This document shows, one piece after another, positions 17,398 to 25,453 of a stretch of DNA of 64,000 nt. The position numbers were made by a program, and so were the translations under genes. Source of the DNA: JAUUZQ01 sp964538375 (lineage in GTDB: Bacteria > Bacteroidota > Bacteroidia > Bacteroidales > GCA-2748055); the NCBI GenBank assembly GCA_964538375.1, contig CAZIFQ010000009.1, positions 1 to 64,000 of the forward strand, written 5' to 3'. Each line of letters starts with the position of its first letter. The first letter of the stretch is position 1. Below the pieces are notes generated by a model. It saw only the letters and a list, made by a program, of their open reading frames with translations, made no database searches and was not told where the DNA came from.

Positions 17398-19691
17398 TCA
17401 CCATCACCACCTGGGTCCGCCACTTCGCAAGGACTCTTGGGCCGGTTGTTCCCGCTACCGGTTACAGGAATCTTGTTGGCACTAATACATACAGACCAGT
17501 GGCCCATGGAACCTGGATGATTATTGCTGACGCTAACGTTTAAATTACCAGTAAAAAGATAATATTGCCCTGATCTCAGGACATAGGGACTACCGTTCAC
17601 TATAGCATCTCCCCCACCACCAATGGGCTTAAAGAATAGACTGGTAGCCGTACCGGAATAACTAAAGTTTGCGCTCCGGAGGTTTTCCCTGGTAAATGTC
17701 CCCGATGGAGTTTGCATACAGAATTGCCAGGATGAATTCCCCGGGTTAATCCTTACCCCACATGCTGCCTCTTCCTCTTCCTCTTCCTCAACGGTAACCG
17801 TCTTAGTTTTAGAATCTGTTCCACATTCATTCTTTACACTAACTACTAAAGTATGTGATCCCGGTTCAAATTTAAATTTGGCACTCAGTGCACCTGCAGA
17901 AGGTACAAACTGGAAACCATTATTTGAACTGCCATCAATGGTAACTGAGATGCCAGCTCTACTGGGCACTTCACTAACTGTACCGGTAAGCTCATAAGTA
18001 GCCTCTGCACTGGGCACTTCATTTAGTGCAATCGATACCGTTGGTGGAGTGCAAGGTTCTGGTACTGGTTCTGGTTCCACAGGAGGATTATATGTAATCC
18101 TTGCGCTGGCATTGTCTTCTCCACATTCGCTTTTGGCATGCAGCGAAATGATGTTCGAACCACTGATGAGCGGTATGGAGCTGCTGACTATATTATTGCT
18201 GAATCTGAAAGTAACTGTTTTTCTGTTTACCCTCAGCTTTAATTGACTGCTGTTTGCAACATTGAAAACTTCGGCCCTAAACACATAATTTTGCCGTTCA
18301 GTAGTGACCTGTCCCTTAGCCGGATCCATGAGCCTGATTTCCGGCAAATCGCAAGGCTTGGATTCTTTAGTGATGACTGTTGGAACCACTGTATTTTCTG
18401 ATACCGGGGGAGTATAGTTTCCTGGAGGAGGCGTAACTGGGGGTGGCGGAGCGGGTGGTGGAGTATTACCTCCCGGTGGAGGCCTATACCCTCCCGTTGT
18501 TGGAACATTTGCCGGAGGAGTATAGCCACCCGTTATAGGAACATAATCTCCCGTTGGCGGAGTATACCCAACTGCTGGGGTAGTTTCAACTGTATCTATA
18601 GGAACATCAAGTATAATACGTACTTCATCTTCAGCAACTGATGTCTGGTTTCTGGCCTTTATCCTAAAACTGTTTTCTTCCTCTTGCAGAGTAACATTCG
18701 CTGAAAAGAGTTTCGTGGATGCATTGTAAGTGAACTTATAGTTCGGAAATCCATTTTGGAAAAAACTTATATTGCCTGGTCCGCTCACATTATTAACCAT
18801 GGCCCTTATGCTATGGGAGTAAGAAACGGTATGGTAAGGATCGGAGGATGGGTCGGTAATATTCACAGACGGGGCCAGCGGGGCCGGTAAGGCAACTGGA
18901 ATGGCAAGCGGTTCAACACTTTTATTTGATGACCCTCCCCTGAGATTCCACCTTAACCCCATGCTTACATAGTTGTTTCGGTCGAATGCGGAGCCGGAAA
19001 TATCTTTGTTGTCGAGATTGATACCAACGAAGCTATTTTGCTCTGTAAGGTAAAAGTTGGTTTTAAATTCAACACCAAGAGAAATGGACCTGGAAAGCTG
19101 GTAACCGATATAGAAGCCTACTGTGGGTAGTAATGCTGCCTTGTTGGCCAGGTGTGTTTCAAAATCCCCGTCACTGAGTAAGCGTAGATCGTTATAAATC
19201 AATTTACGGTCACGGTCAGGATCGATGCTGCTGTAGTCGTACAAATTGTTCCCGGCATCCAAACTATCGGTAAAGGTTCGCCCATACGTGACTCCGGCGC
19301 CAGCGAATCCTGTAAGGATGATCCCGGTTCGCTCCCTCAGCCGGTTAAGAGTGAGGCCTAACTCCAGGTCGTAGTTTGTAAAGCTATAGCTGATGTTGCT
19401 AAAAGTATTATCTGTATTGATGTCATATGCCTTGTTTTCTCCTGCCAGGAAACGGAATTTCCAGTCCACACTTAAGAATGCATTTTCCTTTTTATAGAGT
19501 TGACTTCCAAGGATAAAATCGAATCCAAGTCCTCTGGAATTGGCCAGGTCCGATTTCTGGTAAGCAGTTCCTGCTCCAAATCCGATAGTTAAACCTCCGT
19601 TAGAAGTATAGCTGGCCTTTTGTGCCATGCTATTGTTAAAGACGAGAATTGACAGAATACACAAGCCAAGGATACGTGGGAGAGCTTTCAT
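17328..19691 (-). CDS. Outer-membrane beta-barrel protein fused to Ig-like domains
   Basis: A 787-residue exported protein. Signal peptide 1-23; residues about 30-250 are alternating aromatic/glycine strands of an outer-membrane barrel (ending YVSMGLRWNLRGG); about 270-362 is an Ig-like domain (VNITDPSSDPYHTVSYSHSI). About 372-430 is a proline/glycine-rich spacer with repeated GGYTPP-type units. Two more Ig-like domains follow (about 447-540 and 545-637), then a Cys-containing module (about 645-745) and a basic, Gly/Lys-rich tail. No T9SS sorting domain is seen, so the N-terminal barrel probably serves as the anchor. Acidic EEEEEE tracts link the last domains. Function unknown; an envelope adhesin or periplasmic scaffold is plausible. 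Confidence 0.85.
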   Translation of the reverse strand: MKALPRILGLCILSILVFNNSMAQKASYTSNGGLTIGFGAGTAYQKSDLANSRGLGFDFILGSQLYKKENAFLSVDWKFRFLAGENKAYDINTDNTFSNISYSFTNYDLELGLTLNRLRERTGIILTGFAGAGVTYGRTFTDSLDAGNNLYDYSSIDPDRDRKLIYNDLRLLSDGDFETHLANKAALLPTVGFYIGYQLSRSISLGVEFKTNFYLTEQNSFVGINLDNKDISGSAFDRNNYVSMGLRWNLRGGSSNKSVEPLAIPVALPAPLAPSVNITDPSSDPYHTVSYSHSIRAMVNNVSGPGNISFFQNGFPNYKFTYNASTKLFSANVTLQEEENSFRIKARNQTSVAEDEVRIILDVPIDTVETTPAVGYTPPTGDYVPITGGYTPPANVPTTGGYRPPPGGNTPPPAPPPPVTPPPGNYTPPVSENTVVPTVITKESKPCDLPEIRLMDPAKGQVTTERQNYVFRAEVFNVANSSQLKLRVNRKTVTFRFSNNIVSSSIPLISGSNIISLHAKSECGEDNASARITYNPPVEPEPVPEPCTPPTVSIALNEVPSAEATYELTGTVSEVPSRAGISVTIDGSSNNGFQFVPSAGALSAKFKFEPGSHTLVVSVKNECGTDSKTKTVTVEEEEEEEAACGVRINPGNSSWQFCMQTPSGTFTRENLRSANFSYSGTATSLFFKPIGGGGDAIVNGSPYVLRSGQYYLFTGNLNVSVSNNHPGSMGHWSVCISANKIPVTGSGNNRPKSPCEVADPGGDGDHGVGNSSEKDKNMDKGKGNGKK

Positions 19692-20012
19692 TAAATGATG
19701 TCTTTAAAGGTTCAAATGATTCAATGCGGGTATAAATTTGCTATTGGATGGGAAGGTATAAAAAAATCAAAACAGTTAGTTAGCATTTAAAGATAGTCTT
19801 ATAGAGCTTGTCTTAAAAGTATAAAAACAGAGACTTTAACTTACATATTGTAAGTATGGTTTTTGGATTATAGGGATTTTGCTTCCCCTTACCTTAAGTC
19901 CTTGCAATGGAGAGTATAACAAAACACTTCCGTGTGAATAAATTAAAATACCAAATGTATATAATTCATCCATTGTGCTTACATTTACAGTACAGTAACA
20001 AGTTTTACTTTG
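19692..20012. other. 321-bp divergent intergenic region
   Basis: The region lies between the barrel/Ig gene (leftward) and the LytTR gene (rightward). It is AT-rich and must contain both promoters, but no exact TAnnTTTG element with a good -33 could be picked. No gene, repeat or RNA structure is recognised. Confidence 0.4.
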
Positions 20013-20897
20013 ATGAGTCAAACACTTACAGGCAGGATAAAAAAATATTTGCATAAACCTTACCCGCGTCAGGATAATCGTTGGATTATCCTCGTGCTCA
20101 TACCCCTGTTCATCTCATTCTTCATGGTTACTTTTCAGCCATTTGGTCTTCAAATGTTTTCCCACGAAAACAAAAACCTGCTCCTGGTGGGATATGGAAT
20201 AGTGACCTTTATCGTGCTGGTAATTGATATGTACATTCTTCCACTGGTTCTACCTCAACTTTTCCGCGAAGAAAGGTGGCTGATGATCAGTGAAATTTTT
20301 TACCTGGTATGGATTGTGCTCTCCATCTCTGCAGGCAACTATGCATATTCTGTAATATTCTCCATTGGGGCATGGCATGGCATGGCCGGATTATTGATAT
20401 TTATCGGATTCACTTTTGCCATCGCCATCATACCTATTGTTGGAATCATCGTATTTTCCCACAACTACATGCTACGCAAAAACCTTGCAGGTGCTGATGA
20501 GATCAGCAGAATCCTCGCAGATAAGAAGGATCTTCCACATGTTGAAAATAAAATCCAGCTGGTATCAGCAAATAAGAATCATACCATTCAGACTACTGCT
20601 TTCCAGCTCCTATGTGTTGAATCCGAGGGAAATTACCTGAATATATGGTGTTTAGAAGAGGGTAAGATCGTCCAGCATGTCATTCGGAATACGGTAAAAA
20701 ATATAATTGAGCAACTCGGTGATGCCAGTGGACTATTTTGTTGCCACAGGGCTTATATTGTGAACTTGCGCTACATCGATCATGCAGAAGGCAATTCACA
20801 GGGCTACCGGCTTACACTACAGTATCTTCAAAAGGATATCCCCGTTTCCAGGAATTATACCAATGCCTTCAACGCAGCCTTCAGATCGTGGAAATGA
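20013..20897 (+). CDS. Membrane-anchored LytTR-family DNA-binding regulator
   Basis: A 294-residue protein with four predicted membrane helices (about residues 23-42, 51-75, 88-112 and 118-145) followed by a LytTR DNA-binding domain (about 185-292). The DNA-binding part has the recognisable order AFQLLCVESEGNYLNIW, VIRNTVKNIIEQL, FCCHRAYIVNL and the last strand IPVSRNYTNAF. The ATG at 20013 is chosen over the adjacent TTG at 20010. LytTR proteins bind imperfect repeats in promoters; this subclass lacks a receiver domain and probably senses a membrane signal directly. The next gene, 143 nt downstream on the same strand, encodes a tiny repeat membrane protein, a likely partner or target. Confidence 0.9.
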   Translation: MSQTLTGRIKKYLHKPYPRQDNRWIILVLIPLFISFFMVTFQPFGLQMFSHENKNLLLVGYGIVTFIVLVIDMYILPLVLPQLFREERWLMISEIFYLVWIVLSISAGNYAYSVIFSIGAWHGMAGLLIFIGFTFAIAIIPIVGIIVFSHNYMLRKNLAGADEISRILADKKDLPHVENKIQLVSANKNHTIQTTAFQLLCVESEGNYLNIWCLEEGKIVQHVIRNTVKNIIEQLGDASGLFCCHRAYIVNLRYIDHAEGNSQGYRLTLQYLQKDIPVSRNYTNAFNAAFRSWK

Positions 20898-21040
20898 CAG
20901 GTGCATTTTGTACCTGAAATCTATACATTTTATCCCCACAGGTAGTATTATATCACTCCGCCTTGCATTCTGTCCCTGTTTTAGCAGCTATTAAAGTGCT
21001 TCTTCCAATCTTGCAGTATCAAAAACCAAAATTAAATATT

Positions 21041-21343
21041 ATGAAAAAATTATGGATCTTAATTGTAGCACTGGCACTGCTTATCGTGGGGCTTATCTTG
21101 AACTTCACCGTAGGAAATCAATTTTCAGCTGGTGATTTTGTCTTGAATTATTTTGCCGCGGGCGATTTTGCCTGTGGAGTATTTGCAGCAGGAAAATTCT
21201 CAGTTGGAATCTTCTCCGCCGGTATTTTCTCTGTCGGTATTTTTTCATTGGGAATCTTCAACGTGGCAATTTATGCTACCGGGTTCTTTATCCTTGGATG
21301 GAAAAAGAACTTTCCCTGTATTCCCAATCTCCAAAAGAAATAA
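21041..21343 (+). CDS. Small Gly/Phe pentad-repeat membrane protein
   Basis: A 100-residue protein. The ATG at 21041 begins a hydrophobic leader (MKKLWILIVALALLIVGLIL). From residue about 31 the sequence is a strict five-residue repeat, about ten units: AGDFV, LNYFA, AGDFA, CGVFA, AGKFS, VGIFS, AGIFS, VGIFS, LGIFN, VAIYA. Phe sits at the central position and Gly two before it, the geometry of pentapeptide-repeat right-handed beta-helices but with Gly instead of Ala. A short tail ends with ILGWKKNFPCIPNLQKK. The function is unknown. It follows the membrane LytTR gene and precedes a strong terminator, so the pair is likely one transcription unit. Confidence 0.82.
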   Translation: MKKLWILIVALALLIVGLILNFTVGNQFSAGDFVLNYFAAGDFACGVFAAGKFSVGIFSAGIFSVGIFSLGIFNVAIYATGFFILGWKKNFPCIPNLQKK

Positions 21344-21365
21344 TATTGGGGAGACCAAAAAAAGA

Positions 21366-21398
21366 CCGGGCTGCATATTTCAATGCAGCCCGGTTTTT
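21366..21398 (+). terminator. Strong intrinsic terminator, probably bidirectional
   Basis: A perfect 10-bp stem, CCGGGCTGCA (21366-21375) with TGCAGCCCGG (21384-21393) and an 8-nt loop, is followed by TTTTT. On the opposite strand the same stem is followed by TCTTTTTTT, so it can also end the minus-strand gene at 21477. This is the clearest terminator in the window. Confidence 0.9.
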
Positions 21399-21476
21399 AA
21401 TTTCCGGCATTCGGATACCATGTATTCAACTTTCCATACAATACAATTTAGAAGGTAAATCCAACCGTTTCCATAT

Positions 21477-22040
21477 CTACCTGGATCTAATCTTCCTCCA
21501 ATTCTTTTTAGTGTTGGAAGTAAGGATATCGGGGGAGCGCACATACCTCATGTCTTCTACCGTGTAAAAAGCATGAGGATTGAATTCCTTAACCAGGGCA
21601 ATAGCACTATTTAGTACTTTTCGTTTTACGGCAAGAAAAAGAATACCAACTTCTCCTTCTCTTCCTTCACCCCTGGCTACTGTCACAATAAATCCCTTTT
21701 CCCGAAGCGCCTGTATCAAATTATCGGCCGGTAGTTTGGTAATCACCCTCAGCAGTTCATTTCCCATTGCAATCCGCTCCTCGATCCACATTCCTACAAA
21801 GGTTCCCATGCCAAAACCAGCGGCATAAGCCACATAGGTAAACCAGTTGTCCAGGTTTTCCATAATCCTGGTGATGGTGATGATCCAGATAAGTATCTGG
21901 AAAAATCCTACGTAAGGTGCATATTTCCGAAAACCCTTAGATATCATAATCACCCGGATCGTATCCAGGGATACATCACAAATACGCGCAAGAAAGATCA
22001 GTAAGGGAAGAATGATATAATCAAAGTATATTGAGTCCAT
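21477..22040 (-). CDS. UPF0316/DUF2179-type membrane protein
   Basis: A 187-residue protein with three N-terminal membrane helices (about 8-27, 40-58 and 65-85) and a cytosolic C-terminal domain. The segment LARICDVSLDTIRVIMISKG and the later RVITKLPADNLIQALREKGF and TVEDMRYV strands match the UPF0316 family, whose C-terminal part is a DUF2179 nucleotide- or ligand-binding-like domain also found in YitT proteins. The biochemical role of the family is not established. Length and domain order are normal. It ends just beyond the bidirectional terminator and stands alone. Confidence 0.88.
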   Translation of the reverse strand: MDSIYFDYIILPLLIFLARICDVSLDTIRVIMISKGFRKYAPYVGFFQILIWIITITRIMENLDNWFTYVAYAAGFGMGTFVGMWIEERIAMGNELLRVITKLPADNLIQALREKGFIVTVARGEGREGEVGILFLAVKRKVLNSAIALVKEFNPHAFYTVEDMRYVRSPDILTSNTKKNWRKIRSR

Positions 22041-22145
22041 AGTAATTGTTTTTGGGGTAAATTCTGGTGGTAAAATTAGTCAATTTGATGATTAATTGAA
22101 TAACCTTTCTCCTGAATCGACATGGGATCCCTGAATTCGAATATG

Positions 22146-22177
22146 TTAGTAAACAAGGTATGACGATCCTACTTTTG
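22146..22177 (+). promoter_or_regulatory. Candidate Bacteroidota promoter for fbp
   Basis: TTAG (22146-22149), exactly 20 nt, then TACTTTTG (22170-22177): one mismatch from the TTTG -33 and an exact TAnnTTTG -7. The ATG of fbp lies 38 nt downstream, a normal leader length. Confidence 0.5.
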
Positions 22178-22215
22178 TATTTGATATCTTTAAAAGATCA
22201 TCATTAAAGCATGTC

Positions 22216-23235
22216 ATGGCAAATAATTATCGTCCTCCATCGCTCAATGAATTCATAAATGAGCAACAAACTGCCTTCCCCTATGCTAAAGGGGACCTTT
22301 CCCAATTGCTTACCCATATTGGCCTTGCGTCCAAATTGGTCAACCGTGAAGTGAATGCAGCTGGCCTGGTAGATATTCTGGGCAAGACAGGAAAAAGCAA
22401 TATCCAGGGAGAAGATGTAATGAAGCTGGATGAATTTGCAAACAATAAATTCATCAAGGTTTTGAGCTCCAGCGGTGAAGTATGTGCTATTGCTTCCGAG
22501 GAAAACCATGATATCATCACTTTTAACAACAAGCTGGCGAAGAATGGAAAATATGTTGTATGCATTGATCCACTCGATGGTTCTTCCAATATTGATGTCA
22601 ATGTATCCATAGGTACAATTTTCTCTATTTACAGGCGCTTAACTAAAAAAGGTACAATTCCTGATGAAAGCGATATCCTTCAGGCAGGAAATAAACAGGT
22701 GGCAGGTGGCTATGTAATTTATGGCTCCTCAACCATGCTTGTATACACTACCGGACTTGGTGTTACAGGTTTTACGCTTGATCCTTCCATTGGTGAATAC
22801 TGTCTATCACATTACAAAATTGAAATGCCCCAGCAGGGAAATATCTATTCCGTGAATGAAGGATATTACAAGCAGTTCTCCAAGGGTATTCAGAAATACA
22901 TCGATCAATGCAAAGGGAAGAAGGAAGATGGAAGCGATGCACTTTCCTCGCGCTATATTGGTTCGCTGGTTTCCGACTTCCACCGGAATATGCTTAAAGG
23001 GGGTATTTATATGTACCCTTCAACCCAAAAGCAAGAGGGAGGGAAACTCCGGTTATTGTATGAGTGCAATCCCATCGCATTCCTGGCAGAGCAATCGGGA
23101 GGTATAGCTACTGATGGCTGTGGCGGCAGGATACTTGACATGAAGCCAACGGCGATACACCAGAGAACTCCGTTTTTTGCAGGTTCAGAAAGCATGGTAA
23201 AGGAAGTCGAAGAGTTCATTAAGATCCATGGCTGA
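22216..23235 (+). CDS. fbp: Class 1 fructose-1,6-bisphosphatase
   Basis: A 339-residue cytosolic enzyme that hydrolyses fructose 1,6-bisphosphate to fructose 6-phosphate, the committed gluconeogenic step. The metal-site signature VCIDPLDGSSNIDVNVSIGT (about 114-133) is intact, as are the C-terminal substrate residues in GGKLRLLYECNPIAFLAEQS and GGRILDMKPTAIHQRTPFFAGS. Length matches the family (about 330-340). The opposing glycolytic enzyme, a 6-phosphofructokinase, is 2.2 kb downstream on the same strand. A promoter-like element lies 38 nt upstream. Confidence 0.97.
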   Translation: MANNYRPPSLNEFINEQQTAFPYAKGDLSQLLTHIGLASKLVNREVNAAGLVDILGKTGKSNIQGEDVMKLDEFANNKFIKVLSSSGEVCAIASEENHDIITFNNKLAKNGKYVVCIDPLDGSSNIDVNVSIGTIFSIYRRLTKKGTIPDESDILQAGNKQVAGGYVIYGSSTMLVYTTGLGVTGFTLDPSIGEYCLSHYKIEMPQQGNIYSVNEGYYKQFSKGIQKYIDQCKGKKEDGSDALSSRYIGSLVSDFHRNMLKGGIYMYPSTQKQEGGKLRLLYECNPIAFLAEQSGGIATDGCGGRILDMKPTAIHQRTPFFAGSESMVKEVEEFIKIHG

Positions 23236-23311
23236 GTCTTCCCATTGATCTTCAAAATCGTGCATATATAATCCAGGACGGCGGCAGCCATCTCATCATA
23301 TCCCCCCGTTT

Positions 23312-24319
23312 TCAATTCCCTTCTATCCGCTGTCTTCTCAGTAAAACCTTTGCATAATCCCTGCCCAGCTTGTCGCCATAATACTCATACGAACGTTGTG
23401 CCCATTTGAGTGCTTCGTCTGTATTACCCAGCACTTCGTTACCAACGGCAATATTCAAGCAGGCCCGTCCGGCGGTCTTTCGCTTGTGGTGCTCCGATAA
23501 ATCTCCCCAAAGTTCGATCGCTCCCTGCCAGTTAGCAACTTCGGCCCTCCGGTATCCTGCCTTGAACTGATGTTTCCCGGAACTTTTGGCTCTTTTGTAA
23601 AGCTGACGTTTCACATTGTAGTAACTGGGCAGAAAGCGGTTTACATAAGTCACCCCTGCACCATAAGCTGTCTCAGGCAAAGCGTTTACCGGAGGTATAC
23701 CCCCAACAAGATCAAATCTCACGGTGGCGCTGTGTTGGTATTGGTCGATGATAGTTTTGGTAGATGGATTGTACAAGCGCCAAAAACAGGACAAATTCAT
23801 ATCAACATAATCCGGCGTTTTTAGCACAGGACTTCCGGTTGTCAGAATTGCCGCCACTTGCTCAGCTGCAGCTTTCTTAAACAAATCGGTATTGGAATCG
23901 AAGGTTTCCAATACAAGCAAGGCATCTGTCTTTTCCTTATCACAGATTTCCACCACCAGATCCCAATCGAGCAATTCCGGCACTTCCCTGGTTCCTGTTC
24001 CTTCCATTCTCGCCTTTTCCGGGATCACAACCACGGTCCCTGCCCAACGCTGCGATGCTGCGAACACCCCTTTGATACTTTCATCTGAGGCCAGCCTGTC
24101 CGAGCCGGTGATCTCCGAGCTAATGATCGCTTCGAGTAGCTTTTTATCTTTCACATCTTCAGAAGTAAGAGAGCGGTTTACCACGGCAATTTCATCCACC
24201 TCTTCCGGCAGGTATACCTGCGGCTCCAATGGAAAACTCATTTGTACATATCCATATTTACTGCACCCTGTAAACAAAACTGCCAACAGGATTATGTAGA
24301 TGCTTATCCTTGCTTTCAT
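23312..24319 (-). CDS. DUF6340-like lipoprotein with TPR-like C-terminus
   Basis: A 335-residue lipoprotein (lipobox LFTGC, Cys about 19). The mature N-terminus (YVQMSFPLEPQVYLPEEVDE, then IAVVNRS) matches a Bacteroidota family of unknown function, annotated as DUF6340, in which '(I/V)AVVNRS' follows a hydrophobic beta strand. The C-terminal third (about 265-330) has TPR-like helices (WQGAIELWGDLSEH ... GNEVLGNTDEALKWAQRSYE). The protein probably faces the periplasm or surface. It is followed downstream by nothing on the same strand; the fbp gene converges on it 76 nt away. No enzymatic motif is visible. Confidence 0.85.
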   Translation of the reverse strand: MKARISIYIILLAVLFTGCSKYGYVQMSFPLEPQVYLPEEVDEIAVVNRSLTSEDVKDKKLLEAIISSEITGSDRLASDESIKGVFAASQRWAGTVVVIPEKARMEGTGTREVPELLDWDLVVEICDKEKTDALLVLETFDSNTDLFKKAAAEQVAAILTTGSPVLKTPDYVDMNLSCFWRLYNPSTKTIIDQYQHSATVRFDLVGGIPPVNALPETAYGAGVTYVNRFLPSYYNVKRQLYKRAKSSGKHQFKAGYRRAEVANWQGAIELWGDLSEHHKRKTAGRACLNIAVGNEVLGNTDEALKWAQRSYEYYGDKLGRDYAKVLLRRQRIEGN

Positions 24320-24398
24320 AACTTGAATTTTTAGCTGATTAAATATACAACTTTCTCTTAACTAAAACCCAGCTTAATCAGATGGGAAATCACTCCTA

Positions 24399-24413
24399 AA
24401 TGGCGTAGCCATT
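24399..24413. repeat. Short dispersed palindrome, copy 1 (AATGGCGTAGCCATT)
   Basis: Arms AATGGC and GCCATT around a short centre. It is one of four related copies between 24.4 and 26.6 kb, all in intergenic DNA. The sequence could form a tiny hairpin in either strand. Confidence 0.6.
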
Positions 24414-24452
24414 AATTCGTGAAAATTGGCGAAATCTGTGGACAAAAAAATA

Positions 24453-24471
24453 GAGATGGAGCAGCCATCTC
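24453..24471. repeat. Short dispersed palindrome, copy 2
   Basis: GAGATGG (24453-24459) and CCATCTC (24465-24471) flank AGCAG. Related in sequence to copy 1, 40 nt away, with a longer perfect stem. Confidence 0.55.
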
Positions 24472-24529
24472 CCATTGCGCTTTTGCGTTCTTTAGGAGCC
24501 AATAAACCTGCAGGCTCAGCCATCGCTAT

Positions 24530-25219
24530 TCACCTCCGGCTCATCACTGTTCCATTACTCATCGCATACTTCAGCAATCCTACTTTCTTTGCGATAATAA
24601 TTTCAGTGATGGTAGAGTCTTCCCACTGATCTTCAAAGTCAAGGAGGTGAAATTCCATAACACCAGTATATTCCGTATCATTGAACATCAGGGTGTCATG
24701 ATAGCTTGCAGTTGAATAGATGGCATCCATGGCATCCCATGATCTGTAGGTACCTTCCCTAAAATGCATAAACTTATACCCGTACATCGTAGATATTTGA
24801 ATGATCTTATCATAACTCAGGTCGTATTTGTACCTGAGATTGTTCACCTCAACAACGAGGAGAGGGCCTTCGGGAGGTTCTCTTGTTTCAATATCAATAG
24901 AAAAATCTGACCCTTTGTCAGAAAGAAATTCCTGCTCGATCACTTCAAACTCATACTCCTCAGTATCAAAGATTCCACTTGAATACCTGGCCCCGTTGAA
25001 ATGAGTCCGCTCATATTCCAACTCAAAAACTTCAGGCTGAACATGTTCATCAAGCATCGTAAATTCCTCGCTTTCTGTTAAATCCACAAACCATTCCTTG
25101 GCCTGAGCTGAAACGAGAATGGTATGCTTATTGGCAGAATAGAGCTCCCCACAGGAGCTGAGGAGAAATGAAATGGCTAGAAAAATGCCTGTCATGGATA
25201 TATTGAGTACCCGATACAT
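24530..25219 (-). CDS. Lipoprotein of unknown function
   Basis: A 229-residue predicted lipoprotein. A hydrophobic signal ends in the lipobox LLSSC (Cys about 23); translation may begin at the first Met or at Met9, and both give a workable signal. The mature part is very acidic and Tyr/Glu-rich (e.g. EFELEYERTHFNG, SSGIFDTEEYEFEVIEQEF) and predicted mainly beta. I do not recognise it and see no catalytic motif. It is monocistronic in appearance, flanked by copies of the short ATGGCGYAGCCAT palindrome on both sides. Confidence 0.68.
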   Translation of the reverse strand: MYRVLNISMTGIFLAISFLLSSCGELYSANKHTILVSAQAKEWFVDLTESEEFTMLDEHVQPEVFELEYERTHFNGARYSSGIFDTEEYEFEVIEQEFLSDKGSDFSIDIETREPPEGPLLVVEVNNLRYKYDLSYDKIIQISTMYGYKFMHFREGTYRSWDAMDAIYSTASYHDTLMFNDTEYTGVMEFHLLDFEDQWEDSTITEIIIAKKVGLLKYAMSNGTVMSRR

Positions 25220-25297
25220 CTGTCATAAATTGTTAAGAGTGAACTATTTCAATAACATTTTTTCTGGGTAGATATTGTTCTATAGGGAGAAAATCAT

Positions 25298-25310
25298 ATG
25301 GCGTAGCCAT
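25298..25310. repeat. Short dispersed palindrome, copy 3 (ATGGCGTAGCCAT)
   Basis: The core is identical to copy 1. It lies in the gap between the unknown lipoprotein gene and the divergent phosphofructokinase gene. Confidence 0.6.
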
Positions 25311-25453
25311 CCTTCTTTAATCTTTTCTGCACCGTCTCCTTGACTTCCCTCCTGCCCTCATAAAAATTTTCTAACTCCTGGCGAAAGCATTGCATCGCCC
25401 CCTGTGCATCTCCCGGCATTTTTGTATATTTACTTTCACAACAGATATCTACC

